Source: Fibrobacter succinogenes (GTDB taxonomy: Bacteria > Fibrobacterota > Fibrobacteria > Fibrobacterales > Fibrobacteraceae). Taken from it: DNA of 64,000 nucleotides. The notes under the pieces are model-generated. The model was not told where the DNA came from. It saw only the letters and a program-made list of their open reading frames with translations, and did not search any database. Where the stretch lies: NCBI GenBank assembly GCA_902800345.1, contig CADCDO010000005.1, positions 1-64,000 on the forward strand, in the 5' to 3' direction. Positions 55,990-64,000 of this stretch are shown here, in pieces. The position numbers and the translations under genes were made by a program. Positions within the stretch are counted from its first letter, which is position 1. Each line of letters begins with the position of its first letter.

Positions 55990-56109
55990 TTTGGAATCTC
56001 CTTTGGTAGCTTCGGTTGAGAAGCTCTACCATCAACTCTACGAGCAATGTCAAAAAATCAATTTTGACAAATCCTTTGACATCATCTCGTTAGCTCAAGA
56101 TTCAATTGT
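55990..56109. other. Short spacer with TGTCAAAA inverted repeat
   Basis: TGTCAAAA (56048-56055) / TTTTGACA (56062-56069), perfect 8-bp arms, with a third TTTGACA nearby. It separates the antitoxin remnant from the RloB gene; it may be a terminator or a scar of the missing toxin gene. Confidence 0.45.
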
Positions 56110-56835
56110 TTATGCGTTATTGAACGCAAGATAGACGTATGAATAGGAATGCTTATCTAATTCATTTTGCATCAATGCTTTTGCAATATTCCGTTTAGAA
56201 TTGTCTATCGCAGTTTCTAGCCTTCGATTGTCACAGAGTATTTCAACCCACTCGGAACCTTTAAGGTGTTTTTCACGCTTCAAAAAAGTTCCGATGGATG
56301 GTAACGACTCATTAAGCCTTTCTTTCAGCAAAGGTTTCAGGTAGGGGCTTAGATAATTATTTACTTTACCGTAATTTTTCATCAATTCAGTTCGGTTCTC
56401 AAAATGTAGCAAGAACCAGTATTCTATACTAGGCATGCTCGGGCACAGAACGACTTGCTTACAATCTATATATTCCTTCAAATCCCGTTCCATCTTTCGG
56501 TGTTTCCGTAGATTTTCAGCATTGCCATAAACAGTGTCCCAATCGAACACGCAAAATATTTTAGCATCGGCATCCTCAGCCAAAATTTTTTTGATTCTTT
56601 CAGGAAAAACATCTACATAGCTAGATTCGTCACCGAAATATTCCGGCCGGACATTAAACTTATAATCTGTGATTTTTGAGACATGTTTAAAATAGTATCG
56701 TTCCGTATTCCGTCCGCCACTTACAATAAATGGGAATGAGGGCCGAAGTTCCAACGAACCCAGCTCTACAGAATCCGCAACAATTTCTTGTTTGGGGAAA
56801 TAGTGAACTTGAGTATTTTTCTTTATCTGCTTCAT
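56110..56835 (-). CDS. RloB-like protein (AbiLii-type, TOPRIM-like)
   Basis: A 241-aa protein matching RloB: FPFIVSGGRNTERYYFKHV near residue 33 (the Glu replaced region of EGxxTE: GGRNTE), IFCVFDWDTVYG (D-x-D, about residue 98) and SMPSIEYWFLLHFENRTEL (the FExWLLLHFE-type motif, about 135). RloB partners an AAA ATPase (RloA) in type I restriction loci and in AbiL abortive phage-infection systems. Its ATG overlaps the upstream ATPase stop (ATGA), as expected for such a pair. RloB is predicted to be a TOPRIM-type nuclease. Confidence 0.85.
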   Translation of the reverse strand: MKQIKKNTQVHYFPKQEIVADSVELGSLELRPSFPFIVSGGRNTERYYFKHVSKITDYKFNVRPEYFGDESSYVDVFPERIKKILAEDADAKIFCVFDWDTVYGNAENLRKHRKMERDLKEYIDCKQVVLCPSMPSIEYWFLLHFENRTELMKNYGKVNNYLSPYLKPLLKERLNESLPSIGTFLKREKHLKGSEWVEILCDNRRLETAIDNSKRNIAKALMQNELDKHSYSYVYLAFNNA

Positions 56836-58103
56836 GTATTTCCAAATTGCGTCGCACCAAATCTTTTGTTTCTATAAGCAGACCTTATTGAAGACAATCT
56901 ATTCAGCCCTCTGAAGTCTGTCAATCTGTAAACAGACGAACAAGCTGCTTTATTCTTTTCAACAAACACTATTGAATCTTTTCTCAACAAGTCATCCGTC
57001 AAATCCAACAAGCCATCGTTATGGGTTGTAACCAAAAGTTGCGAGGCCGATTTTGTTTCCAAGTACTTGAACAAAATCGTTTCCAGCAATCTCGGATGCA
57101 GCGAGTTTTCTATTTCATCTATCGGGAGCACGCAGTTCTTTTTCATCGCTTCAAATATAGCCGATTCCACACCAAAGGTTCTTAAAGTTCCCCTAGATTC
57201 GCCACTTTCATCAAAATGATACATTCCGTGTTTATCTCCAAGCTCTACAGTATGTGAGAATAAAGCGTTAAGAGCATCAAAGGCAAAATCTTCTCCGATT
57301 AACTTTCCTTTCAACAGTTGCTCGGCATCTTTTGCTAAATATGGATTTTTTTCAATCCTAATATCGGATATATTAAAATCGGCATTCTTCAAAAACTCAA
57401 GAAGATATGGAATCAACGCGGGATTCTCAAAGCTCCTATTTTTCGCATAAGACATCAAGTTCGTTGTAGGCTCGACAACTTGCATGATATTCCGTTTGAA
57501 ATAATCAATGACGGCGTCAATAGAAGGAATTTCAACATTTACTTGTGTTTTTGCCGCAAAGAAAGACATGTTTTTCAAACAATTTAGCGATATTTGCTCT
57601 TTCGCCACACTGCTCAATTTTATAACCTTGGGAGCAAACCAGATTTTCGACTGATTGCCTTCTAGTGTTCTTTCAAACAATTTCGTAGGCTGTACACTTT
57701 TGTAAAAATACAAACGTTCCTGGAGAACTTGATTCATATCAAGTTCCAACTGATACCAATATTTCACCCCATCAACAAAGAAAATCAATTCAAATTCGGA
57801 AGGTTTATTTCTAGAATGAACATCCATCTTAAAGGGAATCACCAATGTACCTTCATCGGGATTGGCCGACTTATGGAACCAGAACCACCTTAAAAACTTG
57901 AGTGCGCTCAATATATTCGACTTGCCCGCAGCATTATAGCCGTATAGCACCATAAACCGTAGCAATCGGACATGGTCATTTATAGCAACAACTTGACAAT
58001 CCTCGGCAAAAGAATCGCCCGTAGCTTCGAAGCTTAACCTTACTTCTTCCCTTATTGAAAGAAAATTTCTTATTGTTATTTCCTGAATCATATGGCGCTC
58101 CAT
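56832..58103 (-). CDS. RloA/AbiLi-like AAA ATPase
   Basis: A 423-aa ABC/SMC-type ATPase: IQEITIRNFLSIREEVRLSF opening, Walker A LYGYNAAGKSNILSALKFL (about residues 53-71), Walker B CVLPIDEIENSLHPRLLETIL (about 328-348), SQLLVTTHNDGLLDL (H-loop). This is the AAA_15/21 layout used by RloA, AbiLi and AriA. Overlapped by the RloB gene, it forms a two-gene antiphage-type module. Start MERHMIQ; an internal ATG four codons later is possible. Its upstream region is AT-rich and shared with the ABC fragment. Confidence 0.87.
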   Translation of the reverse strand: MERHMIQEITIRNFLSIREEVRLSFEATGDSFAEDCQVVAINDHVRLLRFMVLYGYNAAGKSNILSALKFLRWFWFHKSANPDEGTLVIPFKMDVHSRNKPSEFELIFFVDGVKYWYQLELDMNQVLQERLYFYKSVQPTKLFERTLEGNQSKIWFAPKVIKLSSVAKEQISLNCLKNMSFFAAKTQVNVEIPSIDAVIDYFKRNIMQVVEPTTNLMSYAKNRSFENPALIPYLLEFLKNADFNISDIRIEKNPYLAKDAEQLLKGKLIGEDFAFDALNALFSHTVELGDKHGMYHFDESGESRGTLRTFGVESAIFEAMKKNCVLPIDEIENSLHPRLLETILFKYLETKSASQLLVTTHNDGLLDLTDDLLRKDSIVFVEKNKAACSSVYRLTDFRGLNRLSSIRSAYRNKRFGATQFGNT

Positions 58104-58420
58104 ATCACAATATAATAAAAAAAAGAAAAAAAGCCGCTTTTATTTTGAAAATTTCCAGATTATATGCAAATATAAAAAATAAAAGACTAAATTTGGTTAT
58201 TTTCCATATATTGATACCATGGCAAAAATTCCACTTTTTTCAGAAAAACGATGAAAACGACAGGAAAGGGCTAAATTCGGTCACACCACTCGCATAGATT
58301 CGTGCACTAGGCGTTTTTTAATCTAAGGGACTTGCTGGGATGGCAAAAATCCGCGTTTTTCGCGCATTTTTTCTGAATTGGCTTCTCGGCAGTCCCTTAT
58401 AATCTATATTACTCAATAGA
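58104..58420. other. Divergent intergenic region before the polysaccharide island
   Basis: A 317-bp region with no gene. It is A/T-run rich at the RloA side (promoter for the minus-strand pair) and returns to normal composition from about 58250. Confidence 0.4.
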
Positions 58421-58579
58421 ATGACAACCGCGATTGAGTTCGAGAACATCAGCAAGCAGTACCGCCTGGGGCTAGTGAGCACCGGGACGCTCAGCCACGA
58501 CCTGAACAGGTTTTGGCAAACAAAAATATTGCGCCAAAGATACGATATCAACAGCACCGACAGAAAAGGAACCAATTAA
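58421..58579 (+). pseudogene. Truncated Wzt/TagH-type ABC-2 ATPase (N-terminal fragment)
   Basis: 52 codons: MTTAIEFENISKQYRLGLVS, then TGTLSHDLNRFWQTKILRQ, followed by an unrelated tail and stop at 58577-58579. The opening is that of O-antigen/teichoic export ABC ATPases, but the frame ends before Walker A, so no function remains. The GC-normal fragment stops at about residue 38, where the AT-rich island begins, marking a recombination junction. Confidence 0.75.
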
Positions 58580-58674
58580 AAACAATACTCATCAACTTAT
58601 CGAACACCACTCTAGATGACCAGCTCCAAACTTACAAAGAGTTCAATATAAGAGATTTCATACAGGAAGTTACA

Positions 58675-59235
58675 ATGTCCTTTAAACAACACTATCATGG
58701 CTTAAAAGACGGATTAATTTGGATTATATGCAACGATATTCTTGCAAATATTCCTAGTAAGCACGTTAGATTTTGGGGATTAAAAATTCTTGGGGCTAAA
58801 ATATCTAATGATGTACGACTGTATCAAGGCTTCCATATTCGGGCACCTTCTGGCGTGCACATAAAATCAGGTTGTTCAATAGGTCCAAAAGTTTTATTAG
58901 ACGGCCGTAAAGGACTTTTTATAGGGAAAAACGTCACAATTGCATACGAAGCAATAATTTGGACACTTAATCACGATTATAACGACATTCATTTTTGTGG
59001 AAAAGGTGCGCCAGTCACTATACAAGATTACGCTTGGATTTGCTCCCGCTCTATAATTCTTCCCGGAATAACCATTGGAGAAGGAGCCATTGTAGCATCA
59101 GGAGCAATTGTTACAAAAAATGTTCCTCCTTTTTCCATTGTAGCCGGAGTCCCTGCTAAAATCATTGGACAAAGAGACAAAAAAAATTACGATTATGGTT
59201 ATCAGGCCAAAACAGATTATACTCATTTAGCTTAA
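58675..59235 (+). CDS. Hexapeptide-repeat O-acetyltransferase (WcaF/NodL-like)
   Basis: A left-handed beta-helix acetyltransferase (186 aa) that would O-acetylate a sugar of a surface polysaccharide with acetyl-CoA. The repeat block runs from ISNDVRLYQGFHIRAPSGVHIKSG through ITIGEGAIVASGAIVTKNVPPFSIVAGVPAKIIG (about residues 45-165); the His of LNHDYNDIHF is in the catalytic region. The start at 58675 follows AGGAAG; the frame to 58513 overlaps the ABC fragment. First intact gene of the AT-rich island. Confidence 0.86.
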   Translation: MSFKQHYHGLKDGLIWIICNDILANIPSKHVRFWGLKILGAKISNDVRLYQGFHIRAPSGVHIKSGCSIGPKVLLDGRKGLFIGKNVTIAYEAIIWTLNHDYNDIHFCGKGAPVTIQDYAWICSRSIILPGITIGEGAIVASGAIVTKNVPPFSIVAGVPAKIIGQRDKKNYDYGYQAKTDYTHLA

Positions 59236-59241
59236 ATAAAT

Positions 59242-60477
59242 ATGAGAATCGGAATTATAACATACCATTTTGTCCCAAATTTTGGAGCTCAACTTCAATG
59301 CATTTCAACTATTGGATACCTAAAAAATAAAGGTCATGAACCAATCGTATTACATTGGTATCCATATGATTTAGACGAAATGTATGCAAAAAGAATTCCT
59401 GCAAATCAGCTAAAAGAACATGTAGAATTCGCACAAAACATGCCGCTTTCTAAATTATGTCGCACAGAAATTGAAGTCATAAATGAAATAGAACGCCTAC
59501 AAATAGATGCAATTTTTGTAGGAAGCGACGCCTTATTTAAATACATTCCAGAATCAAGAAGAAGTTTCCTTCACAAGCTATTTCCTCATTTCATAAAAAG
59601 CAACGTAATATCCGTAGAAGATATTAAAGAAAATATTTATCAAGGAGCATTCCTAGGTAAAATAAAACACAATATAAAAGCTGTTGCGTTTTCAGTATCT
59701 TCTCAAAATTGTCCTTTTATGGAATTAAATCATTTTGAAAAAGAAGCTATCAATTCCTCAATAAGTCATTACGGATTAATAAGTGTACGCGACGAATGGA
59801 CAAAAAAAATGATTCAATACATTACAGGACGAAGCGATATCAACATAACTCCTGATCCTGTATTCGCTTTTAATCAAAATTGTTATCTAAAAGTTCCCAC
59901 AAAAGCAGAAATTCTATCAAAATATTCACTACCAGAGAAATACGTATTAATTAGTTTTTGGACAAAACGATTAAAAACGGAGTACTTTTATAATTTAATC
60001 AAAGAAATCGAAAAAAATAATCTAACACCAGTAGCATTTCCCATGCCAGAACATCTACTCGATTTTGGATTAGAACATAAAATAGAGTTACCTTTATCTC
60101 CAATAGATTGGTACGCATTAATAAAGCATTCACAAGGATATATAGGCGAACGAATGCATCCGATTATCGTATGCTTACATAACGCAATTCCCTTCTATAG
60201 CTTTGATGAATATGGAACTTTTAAGAAATCCTTATTGGGGCTACAAAAAAAACATATCATTTCATCCAGTAAAACCTACCTCGTTATAAAAAATTCTAAT
60301 TTAGAAGATTGGCATTATTCTTATTTTGATAAAGAAAAAGCTTGTCCCAGTTCAAAGGATGTAGTAAAAAAAATTTTAAATTTTCCAACAGAACAATGCA
60401 AAAAATTCGCAAAACAAACATTAAAACATTACAACAACAGCATGTCATTTTCATTAACTTATTTAAAAAATGATTAA
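59242..60477 (+). CDS. Polysaccharide pyruvyl transferase family protein
   Basis: A 411-aa protein of the PS_pyruv_trans (CsaB/WcaK-like) family: RIGIITYHFVPNFGAQLQCI opening, VGSDALFKY (about residue 92), GLISVRDEWTKKMIQYITG followed by ITPDPVFAF (about 190-215), and the C-terminal GYIGERMHPIIVCLHNAIPFYSFDE. It adds pyruvate ketals, or in some family members other groups, to sugar residues. It lies 6 bp after the acetyltransferase and overlaps the flippase start by 8 bp. Low-GC codon use like its neighbours. Confidence 0.88.
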   Translation: MRIGIITYHFVPNFGAQLQCISTIGYLKNKGHEPIVLHWYPYDLDEMYAKRIPANQLKEHVEFAQNMPLSKLCRTEIEVINEIERLQIDAIFVGSDALFKYIPESRRSFLHKLFPHFIKSNVISVEDIKENIYQGAFLGKIKHNIKAVAFSVSSQNCPFMELNHFEKEAINSSISHYGLISVRDEWTKKMIQYITGRSDINITPDPVFAFNQNCYLKVPTKAEILSKYSLPEKYVLISFWTKRLKTEYFYNLIKEIEKNNLTPVAFPMPEHLLDFGLEHKIELPLSPIDWYALIKHSQGYIGERMHPIIVCLHNAIPFYSFDEYGTFKKSLLGLQKKHIISSSKTYLVIKNSNLEDWHYSYFDKEKACPSSKDVVKKILNFPTEQCKKFAKQTLKHYNNSMSFSLTYLKND

Positions 60478-62005
60478 TATTGAAATCCAAGAAAACAATC
60501 AAATTGCAAAAAATACACTAATCCTGTATTTTCGAATGTTTATTACATTAATAATAAGCCTTTACACAAGTAGAGTGGTGCTAAAGGCATTAGGAATTGT
60601 AGACTTTGGTATATATAATGTTATTGGCGGCATTGTCGCAATGTTTAGTTTCTTCAATACAGCAATGACATCAACAACTCAGCGATATATAGCATTCAGC
60701 TTGGGGAAAAACAATCAAAGCGAACAATCAAAAATTTTTTTTAACTGCGTATTAATCCATTTTATAATCGCATTTTTTTTCATCATTTTTGTCGAACTTA
60801 TAGGAATGTGGTTTATCAATAACAAATTAACAATTCCACCTGAACGATTTTCTGCGGCATTATCAGTTTTTCATTGTTCAGTTTTATCTACATTCTTTTT
60901 AATTAATTGCGTTCCATATAACGCGGCAATCATAGCTCATGAAAAAATGGCTGCCTACGCATACATTTCAATTATAGAAGTTTTCTTCAAGCTCGCAATT
61001 GTTTTACTTCTTCCTTATACTCCAATTGATCGGCTTTGCTCACTCGCAATATTATTAACAATTGTTCAGCTAATAACAACTATGATATACATAATCTATT
61101 GCCGAAAAACTTTTAATGAAACACAATTGCGATTTAATTACGATAAAAATATTTTCAAGGAAATGCTTTCATTTACGGGATGGAATTTATGGGGAGGTTT
61201 TTCAAATATTCTCTACACTCAAGGACTAAATATCCTATTAAACATTTTCTTTGGTCCCGCAATTAATGCTGCAAGAGGAATTTCGGTGCAAATTCAAAGT
61301 GCCGTAATCCAATTTTCCAGCAATTTTCAAACAGCAATCAATCCACAAATTGTTAAAACATACGCTAACCAAGAAATAATTAAAATGCATTCACTCATTT
61401 TTTTAAGTTCTAGATTTACAACCCTTTTATTACTGATACTAGCCACACCATTTTTTGTTGATGCCAATTGCATACTTCACCTTTGGCTTGGAGAAATACC
61501 TGAATGGAGTTCTACCTTTATCCAAATAATGTTATGCATAACCATCATCGACTCTGCAGCAAACCCATTCATGATAGCATCCGCAGCCACAGGTCATATT
61601 CGTTTTTACCAATTTGCAATCGGAGGAACAATGCTTTTAATCGTTCCCACATCTTATATAGCACTTAAATTTGGTTGCAAGCCCCATATAGTTTTCATAA
61701 TTCACCTTTTTTTCTGTATTTGTACATTTGTCATAAGACTATTCATAGTCCGTTCGTTAATTTCATTCAAAATAACTGATTATATCAAAAAATGTTTATC
61801 AAGAATCATTCCCGCAACCACATTTCTATTATCAATAGTCATTTTTAATCACAATATTCCCAAGGAAAACATTTTTCAATCTTTTTTTGTTATTGGATGC
61901 GCTACAATTCTAACAGCTGCAATTTGTTTTACATTTGGTTTATCTAAGCACGAAAAAGGCATCTTTCTAAAAAAATTAACATGGAAAAAGACATGTCAAA
62001 AATGA
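60470..62005 (+). CDS. Wzx-type polysaccharide flippase
   Basis: A 511-aa membrane protein with about 12-14 helices of the MOP (polysaccharide transporter) superfamily, moving a lipid-linked repeat unit across the inner membrane. The pattern includes LILYFRMFITLIISLYTSRV at the N-terminus, IYNVIGGIVAMFSFFNTAM, and FTGWNLWGGFSNILYTQG in the middle loop. It overlaps both neighbours, so the island is a compact operon. A symbol is withheld because island flippases are too divergent to name. Confidence 0.9.
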   Translation: MINIEIQENNQIAKNTLILYFRMFITLIISLYTSRVVLKALGIVDFGIYNVIGGIVAMFSFFNTAMTSTTQRYIAFSLGKNNQSEQSKIFFNCVLIHFIIAFFFIIFVELIGMWFINNKLTIPPERFSAALSVFHCSVLSTFFLINCVPYNAAIIAHEKMAAYAYISIIEVFFKLAIVLLLPYTPIDRLCSLAILLTIVQLITTMIYIIYCRKTFNETQLRFNYDKNIFKEMLSFTGWNLWGGFSNILYTQGLNILLNIFFGPAINAARGISVQIQSAVIQFSSNFQTAINPQIVKTYANQEIIKMHSLIFLSSRFTTLLLLILATPFFVDANCILHLWLGEIPEWSSTFIQIMLCITIIDSAANPFMIASAATGHIRFYQFAIGGTMLLIVPTSYIALKFGCKPHIVFIIHLFFCICTFVIRLFIVRSLISFKITDYIKKCLSRIIPATTFLLSIVIFNHNIPKENIFQSFFVIGCATILTAAICFTFGLSKHEKGIFLKKLTWKKTCQK

Positions 62006-62877
62006 ATAATTTCATCAAAAACATTATAGTACTATTAAAGACCACCTTTGATGACTATAAGCAGAATAAAAAGCACCTTAAATTCTATACAACAGATAGC
62101 AAAGAAAAGCAATTTGCAACATTAAGGATGTTTTGTCATATGATGGATAAAGCCTTAAATAATCCATTATTTGAACCTGGTCATAGTCAAGAAATATATA
62201 ACGAAGCTTTAAAAATCAGCGAAAAAATAAAAGATTATTATTTTAATGATCCATCATTCATTTGGACTCAAAATATTTTAAAAAACTTTAACGAAATACA
62301 GAAAAAAAAGGAAGTCGTCAAAAAAAACAATAAAACTGTAGTTTACACAGACAATGAAAAAACATTAATAAAAAAATTTATTCTCTCAAGAACATCCTGC
62401 AGAAATTTTCAAAAAAAATATATTTCTGAAGACATAATAAAAGATATAATTTCACTAGCCATCGATGCTCCAAATGGATGTTGTCGACAAGCTGTTCGAT
62501 TTTACATAACTCAAAAGGCTAGTAAAATAACCAACCTCATTCCTAATATTGCAGGCATTACAAATTTTACAAACATTCAAGGGTTAGTTGCCGTATGCGC
62601 CGAGAGTTCTTTTTATTCATTAAAAGACAAAAAATTACAATATGTCGACGCCTCACTTTCTTCTGAAAATTTTATACTAGCAGCAAGCATGCATGGAGTC
62701 TATGGTACAATGTGTAATTTCTTTCACGCATCCCCTAAGCAAATCAACAATTGCAAAAAAATTCTATCAATAAAAGATTCCGAAAACATCGTAATGTTCA
62801 TCGCTATTGGATATCCAATAAACATTCCACAAAAGCCAACTAGGCAAGATATATCTGTATTTTACAAAGATGTTTAA
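61981..62877 (+). CDS. Nitroreductase-family protein in a polysaccharide operon
   Basis: A 298-aa protein whose C-terminal two-thirds follow the FMN-binding nitroreductase fold: FILSRTSCRNFQKKYISEDI, ISLAIDAPNGCCRQAVRFYI (A-P-x-G-C-x-R-Q, FMN-binding loop), NFILAASMHGVYGTMCNFFH, MFIAIGYPINIPQKPTR. The first 110 residues are an unusual helical extension. Overlaps the flippase by 25 bp. Nitroreductase-like proteins occur in polysaccharide clusters with pyruvyl transferases; a role in glycan modification is likely but unproven. Confidence 0.82.
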   Translation: MEKDMSKMNNFIKNIIVLLKTTFDDYKQNKKHLKFYTTDSKEKQFATLRMFCHMMDKALNNPLFEPGHSQEIYNEALKISEKIKDYYFNDPSFIWTQNILKNFNEIQKKKEVVKKNNKTVVYTDNEKTLIKKFILSRTSCRNFQKKYISEDIIKDIISLAIDAPNGCCRQAVRFYITQKASKITNLIPNIAGITNFTNIQGLVAVCAESSFYSLKDKKLQYVDASLSSENFILAASMHGVYGTMCNFFHASPKQINNCKKILSIKDSENIVMFIAIGYPINIPQKPTRQDISVFYKDV

Positions 62878-62893
62878 AAAAACACAAAACAAT

Positions 62894-64000
62894 TTATATT
62901 TTTTTCAATATATTCAACCGATTTTCTTTTAATGCAGAAAGAGAATAATTAACAGCAAAAACTTCATAAGCAGAATTTGTAATTTTTTTTCGGAATTCAT
63001 CGTTTTCCATTCTAAAAATAGCTTTTACAAACGAAGCCGAATCATCCGCAATTAAACAGTCTCGTTCTGATTCAAATAACAACCCTGAATTACCAATAGA
63101 AGTGCTTACAAATGGCACTCGCATTTGCGCAGACTCCAAAATTTTCATTCGAATACCGCTGCCTGCAAATATAGGAACAATCATTATAGAGTCGTTCAAT
63201 AAATCAGCCAAATTTTCAACAAAGCCGCAAAAACAAACATCCTTGTATTTTTCTTTTATTCTTTTCTCTGTACCTTCACTCCAAAATCCAACAACATTCA
63301 AAGAATACTCATCATCTATTTTTTTTATATCGTTCCAACATTTTTCAAGAAACCACAGCAGGCCTTCTTTATTTGGAAGATGCTGTTCTGGCCCTACAAA
63401 AGCAAGTTTTTTTTTGTAATAATTTGAATAAGATTTTTGGGGACAACTACTGCTCACAGCTGCAAAAGATGAATAGCACTTCGTATTTAATCCTTCTTTT
63501 TCCAAAACAACCTTATCACTCTCAGATAAAGTTATTACCAAATCAAACTTATTCAATAAAGCAATTTCTTTATTTCTTTCTTTATTCAATTTATCTAAAA
63601 ATTGACTTGTATTTTTTACAAAATTTAAAATCTGTTCACCTAGTAAAAAACGTATTTCGTGGTGAACAAAAATCTTTTTCATATTCAAAGGAATTTTTTC
63701 AACAATAGACAATCCGTCAAACATCTCTATTTGAACACAATCAATCTTATCCTGTTTTATAATTTCATTTATTCTAGCAATAATTCCACTAGAATATTGA
63801 CGAAAAGACAGCATATTTAAATATTTATAATCAAACTTTTTTCCAAGAACTTTTCTAACGATTTCATCTAAAACAATTTTATAATCCCATGAAACATACA
63901 TTTTTACACTAGCAAATTCATGTCGCAAAATAGAAAGGAATTTTTTACCCCGCCACGGCATATAGTCTATACAGAAAACAGATACATTATATTTATCTTT
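62894..64000 (-). CDS. Family 4-like glycosyltransferase, 5' end beyond the window
   Basis: A GT-B glycosyltransferase, incomplete at its start: the frame is open to the window edge (in-frame codons YNVSVFCIDYMPWRG precede the ATG at 63961). The C-terminal donor domain is visible: KLAFVGPEQHLPNKEGLLWF, YSLNVVGFWSEG, VCFCGFVENLADLLNDSIMIV, and PIFAGSGIRMKILESAQMRVPFV followed by STSIGNSGLL, which is the E-rich nucleotide-binding motif. Opposite strand to the rest of the island. Acceptor unknown. Confidence 0.88.
   Translation of the reverse strand, partial: KDKYNVSVFCIDYMPWRGKKFLSILRHEFASVKMYVSWDYKIVLDEIVRKVLGKKFDYKYLNMLSFRQYSSGIIARINEIIKQDKIDCVQIEMFDGLSIVEKIPLNMKKIFVHHEIRFLLGEQILNFVKNTSQFLDKLNKERNKEIALLNKFDLVITLSESDKVVLEKEGLNTKCYSSFAAVSSSCPQKSYSNYYKKKLAFVGPEQHLPNKEGLLWFLEKCWNDIKKIDDEYSLNVVGFWSEGTEKRIKEKYKDVCFCGFVENLADLLNDSIMIVPIFAGSGIRMKILESAQMRVPFVSTSIGNSGLLFESERDCLIADDSASFVKAIFRMENDEFRKKITNSAYEVFAVNYSLSALKENRLNILKKI

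Noticed and set aside
55868..56134. Plus-strand frame ending SFDIISLAQDSIVYALLNAR
   Set aside because: The second half looks somewhat protein-like, but there is no RBS at its internal ATG and the first half is antisense to the antitoxin remnant; kept as non-coding.

Overview
This 64 kb window looks like a chromosomal segment of a Fibrobacter-type bacterium (Gram-negative, plant-polysaccharide degrading). Supporting signs are a TIGR02147-family regulator next to a lipoprotein (a family I know as highly paralogous in Fibrobacter succinogenes), a secreted pectate lyase and pectinesterase with a C-terminal sorting-like tail, many lipoproteins and predicted outer-membrane barrels, a LolA gene beside PorV-like and propeller genes, and a monomeric isocitrate dehydrogenase. 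Assignment to genus is inference from gene content only.

Layout. 1-5 kb: housekeeping (miaA, a divergent polysaccharide deacetylase-like gene, pdxJ, truA, a membrane protein). 5.2-7.4 kb: an OLD-family ATPase/TOPRIM nuclease flanked by an orphan terminator upstream and three related inverted repeats downstream. 7.4-12.1 kb: icd, then a TIGR02147 regulator and lipoprotein pair with a perfect palindrome upstream. 12.3-15.9 kb: PL10 pectate lyase and multidomain CE8 pectinesterase. 16-25 kb: glycosyltransferase, LamG lipoprotein, flippase-like membrane protein, a lipoprotein and barrel pair. 25-31.6 kb (minus strand): murI, a UvrD-like helicase fused in frame to a PlsC acyltransferase, a flippase-like protein, a GT4 glycosyltransferase and a methyltransferase. 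32-34.4 kb: a small RpoD-like sigma factor behind a textbook sigma-54 promoter, an ArsR regulator with its own operator, pheS. 34.4-39.1 kb (minus): a tightly overlapping lolA, propeller, PorV-like, recF operon. 39-47 kb: outer-membrane protein, lipoprotein, a GlgA-like gene overlapping a tRNA(CAT), a 50-aa peptide gene, a secreted protein, a sulfatase-fold membrane protein, a type IV pilin-like protein.

47.4-53 kb is a same-strand sugar-modification cluster: a WecE-type aminotransferase, a chimeric protein (AT-rich N-terminal half with a deaminase-like zinc motif fused to a GC-rich ATP-grasp ligase), a Gfo/Idh/MocA oxidoreductase and a GT2 glycosyltransferase. 53-58.1 kb (minus strand) is an accessory/defence stretch: a HigA-ImmA fusion, an AAA_14/DUF4143 ATPase, a ribbon-helix-helix antitoxin broken by an early stop, and an RloB/RloA (AbiL-like) pair. 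58.4-64 kb starts with a truncated Wzt-type ABC ATPase and becomes markedly AT-rich: acetyltransferase, polysaccharide pyruvyl transferase, Wzx-like flippase, nitroreductase-like protein and a glycosyltransferase running off the right edge. This reads as a horizontally acquired surface-polysaccharide locus.

The most unusual objects are the deaminase/ATP-grasp chimera, the helicase/PlsC fusion, the sigma-54-driven sigma factor, the operator-like palindrome of the TIGR02147 regulator and the small-peptide gene. No rRNA, CRISPR array or intact insertion sequence was seen.
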